Assembly: GCA_022511505.1 (NCBI GenBank)
Contig: JAFLTK010000057.1
Location: 1-26,724, forward strand
Length of the DNA: 26,724 nucleotides
Direction of reading: 5' to 3'
Source: Muribaculaceae bacterium
GTDB lineage: Bacteria; Bacteroidota; Bacteroidia; Bacteroidales; Muribaculaceae
Shown here: positions 20,762 to 26,724 of the stretch, one piece after another
How the letters are laid out: each line of letters begins with the position of its first letter
How positions within the stretch are numbered: position 1 is the first letter of the stretch
Made by a program: the position numbers and the translations under genes
Notes under the pieces: generated by a model
Told to the model about the DNA's origin: nothing
What the model saw: only the letters and a program-made list of their open reading frames with translations
Databases searched by the model: none

Positions 20762-22108
20762 TTAACGTTTTTCGGCCTCGCCAATCATTCCCTCGGGGTC
20801 TCCGGCATCAATAGCCTCGGCCTCGGCAACGTTTACTACAGGTTTATCCTTGTTGTCCTTGAAAATGAAGAAGAAAAGGACGGCAACAACGAGCGCGTAT
20901 GCGGCAAAAATATACCAGCACGAGCGCCAGCCGTCGAGTTGCACCTCGGGAGTATCGGTGGGGACGACAAAGTGGTTGACAACGGCCATCGCGCCGAGTG
21001 TGCCGAGCGTTGCTCCGAGTCCGTTGGTCATAATCATGAACAACCCTTGGGCGCTGGAGCGAATAGATGAGTCGGTCTCGCGGTCGACATAGAGGCTACC
21101 GCTGACGTTGAAGAAATCAAACGCGATACCATAGACGATGCACGACAGGACAAACATCCACACACCGCCGGCCGGGTCGCCAAGCCCGAAAAATCCAAAG
21201 CGGAAAATCCATGCTATCATCGACATCAACATAACGCCCTTGATACCAAAGCGTTTCAAGCAGAACGGAATAAGCAGGATGCACAGGGTTTCTGAAATCT
21301 GGGACAGCGAGATAAGGGCGTTGGCGTTTTGGGCGGCCCAAGCGTTCTTGAACGCCTCGATGCCGGCAAAACCGGTGATGTAGGGGTTGGCATAGCCGTT
21401 GGTAATCTGAAGCGAGACGCCGAGCAACATGCTGAATATAAAGAAGATGGCCATGCGCGGCTGGGCAAATAATTTGAAAGCGCGCAGACCCAGAGTGTCA
21501 ACCAGACTCTTTGAGCCGGCAGCGCTCGTGGGACACTTGGGCATCGTCAACGCATAGAACACCATGATAAACGAGAACACAGCGCTGGTAAACAACTGCA
21601 TGTAGGTAGTCTGGAACTCGTGCCCCTTGGGGCCGGCAAAGTTGACAAAGAGCATCGCGCAGATGAAACCGACGGTACCCCAGATGCGGATAGGCGGGAA
21701 GTCGCGGACGGTATCGAGCCCGGCGCGAGTCAACGCATTGTAGGCCACCGAGTTGTTAAGGCCAATCGTTGGCATGAAGAAAGCGACCGAGATAGTGTAG
21801 AGCGTCAATAGCGGGGCAAGGGCGATGGTGTCGACGCTCATACAGTAGACGCCGGCAGCGGCCATGAACGCGCCCGCAACAAGATGACAGATGCTCAGCA
21901 AGCGCTGGGCCTGAATCCAGCGGTCGGCAATGATGCCTATAACCGAGGGCATGAACAGCGACACAATTCCCTGGATAGCATAAAACCATCCTATACTCTC
22001 CTGCAACCCGTTGCGAGCCAGGAAATTACCAAGAGAAGTCAAGTAACTTCCCCACACTGCAAACTCAAGAAAATTGAGCAGCGACAGTCTAAACTTTATA
22101 CCTTTCAT
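20762..22108 (-). CDS. Nucleoside:H+ symporter of the MFS (NupG-like)
   Basis: The 448-residue integral membrane protein has about twelve hydrophobic segments. The N-terminal KFRLSLLNFLEFAVWGSYLTS, with GIIADRW and FPPIRIWGTVGF further on, is characteristic of the nucleoside:H+ symporter family. The C-terminal tail is short and acidic. It should import nucleosides across the inner membrane by proton symport. Substrate preference cannot be judged from sequence. It lies inside the minus-strand unit, 39 bp after the bifunctional-nuclease gene. Confidence 0.9.
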   Translation of the reverse strand: MKGIKFRLSLLNFLEFAVWGSYLTSLGNFLARNGLQESIGWFYAIQGIVSLFMPSVIGIIADRWIQAQRLLSICHLVAGAFMAAAGVYCMSVDTIALAPLLTLYTISVAFFMPTIGLNNSVAYNALTRAGLDTVRDFPPIRIWGTVGFICAMLFVNFAGPKGHEFQTTYMQLFTSAVFSFIMVFYALTMPKCPTSAAGSKSLVDTLGLRAFKLFAQPRMAIFFIFSMLLGVSLQITNGYANPYITGFAGIEAFKNAWAAQNANALISLSQISETLCILLIPFCLKRFGIKGVMLMSMIAWIFRFGFFGLGDPAGGVWMFVLSCIVYGIAFDFFNVSGSLYVDRETDSSIRSSAQGLFMIMTNGLGATLGTLGAMAVVNHFVVPTDTPEVQLDGWRSCWYIFAAYALVVAVLFFFIFKDNKDKPVVNVAEAEAIDAGDPEGMIGEAEKR

Positions 22109-22147
22109 TTGGTAATGGTCGAGATATTTAATGTTTTTATAATCAGG

Positions 22148-22786
22148 TTATTCAGAGGACGAGGCGGCGTCTCGTTTCTTTTTGAGAATATCGTTGACAA
22201 CGGCAGCCTGTTCATAGTCCTCGTTCTCGATGAGGCGAGCAAGAGTGCGCTCGAGTTCCTCGATGGTGTAGTTCTCGAGGCGCGGCGTGTTGACGCCCGG
22301 CTCGGTGCTGTCATCGGGAAGGTCGATTTCGTCCTCAAAGGGGTTGCTATCGTCGTCGTCGCCCGAAATCTGCTCCATGGTGAAGCCGGTGTTCTCGACA
22401 ATCTCGCGGGTGGTGTAGATTGGCGCACCGGTCCTCATGGCGATAGCGATGGCGTCGCTCGTTCGCGAGTCGAGAACTATCGTGCGCTCGCCGTCGGTAA
22501 ACGTCAGTTCCGACGAGAAGATGCCGTCCTCAAAGCGATAGATGAACACTTCGGTCAACTGGATGCCAAAGGCGTGGACCATGGCGTTGAAAAGGTCGTG
22601 GGTCAACGGGCGCGGCGGGTTGATGCCCTCCATTCTGAGGGCGATTGACTGTGCCTCGGTCGGGCCGATGACCACCGGTATTTTGTACGGGCCGTCGACC
22701 TGTCCAAGTATCAGGGCGTAGGCCCCGGTCTGGATGTGGCTGTAACTGAGCCCTACAACTTGCAACTTGACGCGATTCTCTCTCAT
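22148..22786 (-). CDS. Bifunctional-nuclease (BFN/DUF151) family protein with UVR-like tail
   Basis: The 212-residue protein has a BFN domain at about 5-135 with family signatures RPLTHDLF (59-66) and DSRTSDAIAIAMR (106-118). An acidic linker (about 142-162, DDDDSNPFEDEIDLPDD) leads to a helical UvrB/UvrC-like motif (about 174-205, ELERTLARLIENEDYEQAA). BFN proteins have been reported to have RNase and DNase activity in plants, but the bacterial role is unclear. UVR motifs mediate protein contacts, so it may bind a repair or protease partner. Its start overlaps the mnmA stop by 4 bp, giving translational coupling. Confidence 0.88.
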   Translation of the reverse strand: MRENRVKLQVVGLSYSHIQTGAYALILGQVDGPYKIPVVIGPTEAQSIALRMEGINPPRPLTHDLFNAMVHAFGIQLTEVFIYRFEDGIFSSELTFTDGERTIVLDSRTSDAIAIAMRTGAPIYTTREIVENTGFTMEQISGDDDDSNPFEDEIDLPDDSTEPGVNTPRLENYTIEELERTLARLIENEDYEQAAVVNDILKKKRDAASSSE

Positions 22787-23862
22787 AGCATTACATTTTT
22801 ACCTGTAATAATACCACTGCCGAGACAGAGGCGGCTGTCACGGTCATATATTACTGCAAACTGCCCCGGGGCAATGCCTTGCACTTTGCTGTCGCTGGCG
22901 ATGACAAACTCGTCGGTGTCGACGCGAGTCAGCGAGGCGGTCAGGAACTCGGGGGTGTGACGGTTCTTGAACGTTATCTCCATCGAGTCGGTCGCCGTCA
23001 TGGGGTCACGCGTAATCCAGTGCATCTCGGTCAGATGGAGCGTGTTGCCATACTGCATCTCGGTGTCGCGACCGCGCGAGACATAGACAACGTTGTCATG
23101 AATATTTTTCTTGACCACATACCATGGACCGCCGCTTAACCCGAGGCCTTTGCGCTGGCCGATGGTGTGGAACCAGTAGCCCTTGTGCTCTCCGAGTTTG
23201 CGGCCGGTTTCAATCTCGACGATTGCGCCGGGGCGCTCGCCGAGGTGTCGGCGAATGAAGTCGTTGTAGTTGATTTTGCCGAGGAAACAGATGCCCTGAC
23301 TATCCTTGCGGAATGCGTTGGGCATGCCGGTCTCGATAGCGATGCGGCGCACCTCGGCCTTTGGCAGGTCACCAATCGGGAAAAGCAGGTGTTCCAACTG
23401 GCGGTAGTCGATACGTGCCAGAAAGTCGGTTTGGTCCTTGACGCGGTCAACGGTAGTGCCGAGATAAAGGAGGCCGTCGTCGCCGTCGACAATGCGGGCA
23501 TAGTGGCCCGTGGCCGTTTTGTCAAAAGCGTGGCCCCAACGCTGCTCAAAGAAACCGAACTTTATCAAGCGGTTGCACATGATGTCGGGGTTGGGGGTCA
23601 GACCCGCTTTGACCGTGCGCAGGGCATATTCCATTACGTTGTCCCAGTATTCTTGGTGGAGCGTGACCACCTCAAAGGGCAGACGGAATTTTGACGCGAT
23701 AAATTGGCACATCTCGATGTCCTCCTCGGCGGCACAGTCGCCCTCGTCGGTATCGAGCCCAATGCGGATATAAAACAGATTGAGGTTATGACCCTGCTCG
23801 AGTAGCCGATGGACTGTCACCGCGCTATCGACGCCTCCCGAAATCAGAACCGCTACATTCAT
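22783..23862 (-). CDS. mnmA: tRNA 2-thiouridine(34) synthase
   Basis: The 359-residue enzyme has PP-loop SGGVDSAV (8-15), catalytic Cys96 in NPDIMCNR and the second catalytic Cys192 in DSQGICFLGKI, followed by a C-terminal beta-barrel. It activates U34 of Lys, Glu and Gln tRNAs with ATP and inserts sulfur delivered by persulfide carriers. Both cysteines are present, so it should be active. It lies between a DoxX-family gene (14-bp gap) and the BFN gene (4-bp overlap). The ATG start gives the usual N-terminus directly before the PP-loop. Confidence 0.93.
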   Translation of the reverse strand: MNVAVLISGGVDSAVTVHRLLEQGHNLNLFYIRIGLDTDEGDCAAEEDIEMCQFIASKFRLPFEVVTLHQEYWDNVMEYALRTVKAGLTPNPDIMCNRLIKFGFFEQRWGHAFDKTATGHYARIVDGDDGLLYLGTTVDRVKDQTDFLARIDYRQLEHLLFPIGDLPKAEVRRIAIETGMPNAFRKDSQGICFLGKINYNDFIRRHLGERPGAIVEIETGRKLGEHKGYWFHTIGQRKGLGLSGGPWYVVKKNIHDNVVYVSRGRDTEMQYGNTLHLTEMHWITRDPMTATDSMEITFKNRHTPEFLTASLTRVDTDEFVIASDSKVQGIAPGQFAVIYDRDSRLCLGSGIITGKNVML

Positions 23863-23876
23863 TGACTATCAGTGTA

Positions 23877-24386
23877 TTAAACGTCCAGGCCTTCATCGTG
23901 GGTCTCGCCCCCGTCAGGGTCGAGGATGCGGAGAGCAAGCAGGTAGTCAACCGAGATTTTCCCGGGTCCTGAAAGCAAGATGGTGATGAAGAAACCGATA
24001 AACATGATTGGTAAATATCCCGGGTCGGCGAAGGTCAAGCCTGCGATGGCCTGGTCGGCCGGGAGTAGGTCAAAGAGGAGATATATCTCGGCGGCAATCA
24101 TCGACACAATCGCCGGGATGGTGGACAAGCGTGTAAACAGGCCAAGAATAATCAGAGGCGAGCAAACCATCTCGATGATAATCATCAAGACGAGGCAAGT
24201 TTGCGAGTCAAGGCCCAAAGCCGTCGGGAACGTGTCGACCAGAGCGTCATAGTTGACCCACTGGCGGATGCCAAACTGCATGAACATTATACCGACAAAG
24301 AGACGCATAAAGAGGCGCCCCATGTAGGTATAGGAGGTGTTGAGGGTGTTGAGCAGTAGCCACTGGATGAAATTTCGCTTAGCCAT
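23877..24386 (-). CDS. DoxX-family inner-membrane protein
   Basis: The 169-residue protein has about four hydrophobic helices (LFMRLFVGIMFMQFGIRQW, VLMIIIEMVCSPLIILGLF, IPAIVSMIAAEIYLLFDLL, YLPIMFIGFFITILLSGPG) and matches the DoxX pattern, with Gly/Arg in the first helix and SGPGKISVDYLL near the end. DoxX proteins are associated with thiol and sulfur redox and membrane oxidoreductase complexes, but their biochemical role is mostly unknown. Between a CxxC thioredoxin-like gene (18-bp gap) and mnmA, it forms a small sulfur/redox-flavoured group. Confidence 0.82.
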   Translation of the reverse strand: MAKRNFIQWLLLNTLNTSYTYMGRLFMRLFVGIMFMQFGIRQWVNYDALVDTFPTALGLDSQTCLVLMIIIEMVCSPLIILGLFTRLSTIPAIVSMIAAEIYLLFDLLPADQAIAGLTFADPGYLPIMFIGFFITILLSGPGKISVDYLLALRILDPDGGETHDEGLDV

Positions 24387-24404
24387 AAAGAAACGGTAGT
24401 TGTT

Positions 24405-25283
24405 TTATAACTGGTTAAGAACACCGATAACCTGATTGACATTCAGCCCTTTACCTTTGATTTTGTTGCGGTAGATGAGGTAGAACGACGGCATGAAACG
24501 CAGGTCGAAGATATCCTCGGCATCGGGAGCGGCAACAACGCGCCACGAGTCGGGGTAGATGGCGACCTTCTCGACCCACTCGGGGTCACGCTCGCCGGGA
24601 AAGATGCTGACAACCTTCAGGACACCGCTCTCGACCATGCCGCGCACCTTGGGGTCGGCCATCAATCGGGCGCGGGTGATGGCACAGTCGTCACAGTCGG
24701 GGTCGTTGAAGAAGTAGAGAACAACCTGGCCGAAATCGTCGGCAGTAGAGCCCTCGACGCCCTCGCGGGTTACGTAGGGCAACACAGCCGGCTTGGAGCC
24801 GATGGCCGAGTTTTCCATAATTTTGACCAGTCGCTCGTGGCGCGCTTTGTACTCTTTGCCAACCTTTTTGTTTTTCAGCAGTGGACGCGCAAAGGCCAGA
24901 TAGAGCTCGTCGCTGAGATACTGAGCGGTGTCGCTGACAAGTTGCGCCTCGGCCTCGTTGACTATAAATGCCTGGTCTTTAGGTTGCTTGTCGAGCGAGT
25001 GCATGAAGCGGTCGATAGCATTGAGAGCAACCGAGTCGGTCGTACTGGGAAGCATCTGGATGAAATCCTCGAGGGCGACCCTCATTTTCTCGCGCGCAGA
25101 GAACGCATTTTTGACCTCACAGCGGTCCCAAAAGTGTTCAACAAAATAGTCGGCGCGCTGCTGGAAAAGTTGCATCGTGTCGGGCGGTGTAGGATAAGGG
25201 AAATAGGTCTCGACCGCCCGAGCCGAGAGAGTGCCGCCCAGAGCGACAATTATCAATAAAAATCGAAACAGAAATTTTGCCAT
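24405..25283 (-). CDS. DUF5106 exported thioredoxin-like protein
   Basis: The ATG at 25283 gives 292 residues and a signal peptide (MAKFLFRFLLIIVALGGTLS, ARA). The frame is open up to 25475, but the promoter box at 25351-25344 lies downstream of that position and the extra residues are not signal-like, so I use the shorter form. The N-terminal half (about 24-160) is helical and matches DUF5106. The C-terminal half has a thioredoxin fold with DPDCDDC (Cys197, Cys200, a CxxC) and a cis-proline candidate in RFMPSFYLI (Pro265). It is probably a periplasmic thiol-disulfide or redox protein of the TlpA/thioredoxin class. It is the first gene of the minus-strand unit. Confidence 0.83.
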   Translation of the reverse strand: MAKFLFRFLLIIVALGGTLSARAVETYFPYPTPPDTMQLFQQRADYFVEHFWDRCEVKNAFSAREKMRVALEDFIQMLPSTTDSVALNAIDRFMHSLDKQPKDQAFIVNEAEAQLVSDTAQYLSDELYLAFARPLLKNKKVGKEYKARHERLVKIMENSAIGSKPAVLPYVTREGVEGSTADDFGQVVLYFFNDPDCDDCAITRARLMADPKVRGMVESGVLKVVSIFPGERDPEWVEKVAIYPDSWRVVAAPDAEDIFDLRFMPSFYLIYRNKIKGKGLNVNQVIGVLNQL

Positions 25284-25343
25284 AATACGTTTTGGAGAGA
25301 TAAAAAATTGTAGATAAAAAGAGGATATACCTTTTTCAAGGTA

Positions 25344-25375
25344 CAAAGATAATAAAATCGCTACAAACAAGCAAA
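25344..25375 (-). promoter_or_regulatory. Promoter of the eight-gene minus-strand unit
   Basis: On the minus strand, TATCTTTG (25351-25344) matches the Bacteroides -7 consensus, with TTTG at 25375-25372 about 24 bases upstream. Transcription would start near 25337, giving a leader of about 54 bases before the DUF5106 ATG at 25283. No other convincing promoter was noticed in the unit down to 17497. Confidence 0.7.
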
Positions 25376-25601
25376 AAAATCTACTTTCCCGCATGGCAAG
25401 CGCATTAAAAATTTCTGCGACATAATCCGGTCGGCGTAGGTTGAGTCGTGTACCGGCATATAATTTCTCAACCATACTCGAGCGAGGGGAATTTTTGCTA
25501 AGTGGTTAAAATTTATTAAATCGAGGGGTGGTTTTCGGAATGTTTGTTAACGAAAATGGCAATTTTGGCGACACGAGTGTTTTATTATTGACGATTGTCG
25601 C

Positions 25602-25609
25602 TACCTTTG
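25602..25609 (+). promoter_or_regulatory. Possible -7 promoter box of the acyl-CoA synthetase gene
   Basis: TACCTTTG matches TAnnTTTG, but no TTTG lies at the expected distance upstream. Transcription would start near 25616 and give a leader of about 96 bases, containing a small hairpin TGTTGC/GCAACA (25636-25641 with 25648-25653). Confidence 0.5.
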
Positions 25610-25711
25610 CTATCCTAACGATAAGAGAGCCCACGTGTTGCAAGTTAGCAACATAGACCGCGCAAGGGATGACAGTCTCGGTTGGCTCAACTATTTAAAG
25701 CGAAATTTGAT

Positions 25712-26724
25712 ATGCACAATATACTAACTGACCTTGTCGGACGGCAAACACGCCACTATGGCACGCGCGAGGTGTTTTACAGCCCCGGTGCAGCCGATGG
25801 TGAATGGGTCCCGACGTCATGGGATGCGTTTAACGCTCAGGTCGAGGCGGTTGCCTGTGGCCTGGATATTCTCGGCCTGAAAGAGACCGAGATGATTGCC
25901 GTGTTCTCGGCCAACCGTCCCGGTGTTTTGGTGACCGACTTTGCCGCTTACGCCAATCGCGCCGTCCCGGTCAGCATCTATGCTACTTCGTCGGCCGATC
26001 AGGTCCAATATATTGTCAATGACTCGGGTGCAAGGTTGCTTTTTGTAGGCGACCAAAAGCAGTATGACATAGCGCGCGAGGTGTTTGATTCGTGCCCGTC
26101 GCTGACTCGCATCATTGCCTATAGCGATATAGCCTTTGATGCCAACGACACCACGACAATGACGCTCGATGCGCTGATTAAACTGGGAGAAAGTGCCGGA
26201 GCCGGCTGCCGCGAGGAGGTTGCACGCCGACGCGCCGCTGCCACGCCCGACGATATTGCCACATTAATATATACATCGGGCACAACCGGCGAGCCCAAAG
26301 GCGCCGTGTTGCCCCACAGCTGTTTTGACGCCGCGATGGAAATTCACCGCGAGCGCCTGACAATGCTCAGCGAGGATGATACGTCGATTTCGTTCCTCCC
26401 GTTGAGCCACATCTTTGAAAAGGCGTGGACCTACTTCTGCCTGTATATGGGCATGAAAGTGTGGATAAACCTTGACCCGCGGCAGATTCAGCAGACCGTC
26501 GCTCAGGTGCGACCGACGTGCCTTTGCTCCGTTCCCCGTTTTTGGGAAAAAGTCTATACCGGCGTTCAAGAGAAACTCAACTCAATGAATCCGGTTGTGC
26601 GTGCGCTTGCCCGGCGTGCCATCAAGATTGGCCGACGTCGCAATCTGGACTACGACCGCCTCGGGTTGAAAGCGCCGTGGTGGCTCGAGAAACGCTATCA
26701 ATTTTATAGTAAGGTGATTTTCAG
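25712..26724 (+). CDS. Long-chain acyl-CoA synthetase (AMP-forming), 5' part
   Basis: The ATG at 25712 (MHNILTDLVG) opens a frame that continues to the window edge, giving 337 codons; the remainder lies outside. The phosphate-binding loop YTSGTTGEPKG is at 187-197, preceded by IYATSSADQVQYIVNDSGAR (89-108) and followed by SFLPLSHIFEKAWTY, all typical of long-chain fatty acid-CoA ligases of the AMP-binding superfamily. The enzyme activates fatty acids with ATP and CoA for lipid synthesis or turnover. The lysine-containing C-terminal domain is not visible here. It is transcribed away from the DUF5106 unit. Confidence 0.9.
   Translation, partial: MHNILTDLVGRQTRHYGTREVFYSPGAADGEWVPTSWDAFNAQVEAVACGLDILGLKETEMIAVFSANRPGVLVTDFAAYANRAVPVSIYATSSADQVQYIVNDSGARLLFVGDQKQYDIAREVFDSCPSLTRIIAYSDIAFDANDTTTMTLDALIKLGESAGAGCREEVARRRAAATPDDIATLIYTSGTTGEPKGAVLPHSCFDAAMEIHRERLTMLSEDDTSISFLPLSHIFEKAWTYFCLYMGMKVWINLDPRQIQQTVAQVRPTCLCSVPRFWEKVYTGVQEKLNSMNPVVRALARRAIKIGRRRNLDYDRLGLKAPWWLEKRYQFYSKVIF

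Larger units (their letters stand above)
25284..25711. other. Divergent intergenic region
   Basis: This 428-bp gap separates the minus-strand DUF5106 unit from the plus-strand acyl-CoA synthetase gene. It holds the minus promoter near 25344-25375 and a plus -7 box at 25602-25609. The stretch 25380-25600 is AT-rich, with no gene or clear structure seen. Confidence 0.6.

Noticed and set aside
25284..25475. N-terminal extension of the DUF5106 gene
   Set aside because: A consensus minus-strand promoter lies at 25375-25344, downstream of the ATG at 25475, so that start would not be on the transcript. The ATG at 25283 begins a good signal peptide.

Overview
The window looks like chromosomal DNA of a Bacteroidales bacterium, with Muribaculaceae as my best guess for the family. 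The reasons are families largely confined to this phylum (DUF3256, DUF5689, DUF6359-like and DUF5106 proteins, paired DUF1573 proteins, a TonB-dependent receptor with an N-terminal carboxypeptidase-regulatory-like domain), start codons preceded by A-rich leaders instead of Shine-Dalgarno sites, several TAnnTTTG promoter boxes of the Bacteroides type, and GC-rich coding DNA. Family names come from my recognition of the translated sequences; no database search was run.

Layout. (1) 1-1880 is accessory DNA. An AT-rich Abi-family gene with a HEPN-type RNxxxH motif (535-1245) lies between copies of an interspersed repeat (31-137, 313-350, 1281-1406). Perfect palindromes and a long hairpin with a UUCG loop follow. 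(2) 1881-9387 is a three-gene plus-strand operon: a TonB-dependent outer-membrane receptor, then two lipoproteins with acidic surface-export signals after the lipid-bearing cysteine. Both start with a DUF5689-like domain and carry one or five DUF6359-like domains. It ends at a clear rho-independent terminator (9413-9446). This is the best candidate for a little-described system: a receptor without SusD whose accessory lipoproteins are built from tandem beta-rich, possibly OB-fold-like modules. (3) 9554-16963 is a likely single plus-strand transcription unit with a good promoter inside a 12-bp inverted repeat: DEAD-box RNA helicase, DUF3256, xseA, xseB, two tandem DUF1573 proteins, MeaB-type GTPase and a SlyD-like FKBP isomerase with a cysteine-rich tail. 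(4) 16906-17496 has no convincing gene but is full of hairpins, with promoter-like boxes on both strands facing a shared bidirectional terminator. (5) 25375 down to 17497 is a tightly packed eight-gene minus-strand unit: DUF5106 thioredoxin-like protein, DoxX-family protein, mnmA, bifunctional-nuclease-family protein, nucleoside permease, rsmE, kdsA, TPR protein. (6) 25712 to the end is the 5' part of a long-chain acyl-CoA synthetase gene, cut by the window edge.

The helicase and exonuclease VII genes, mnmA, rsmE and kdsA are ordinary housekeeping functions (RNA remodelling, DNA repair, tRNA and rRNA modification, lipopolysaccharide Kdo synthesis). The unusual content is the Abi island, the receptor/DUF5689 operon with its structured leader, and the structured intergenic region near 17 kb. 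No tRNA, rRNA, CRISPR array, transposase or integrase was seen.
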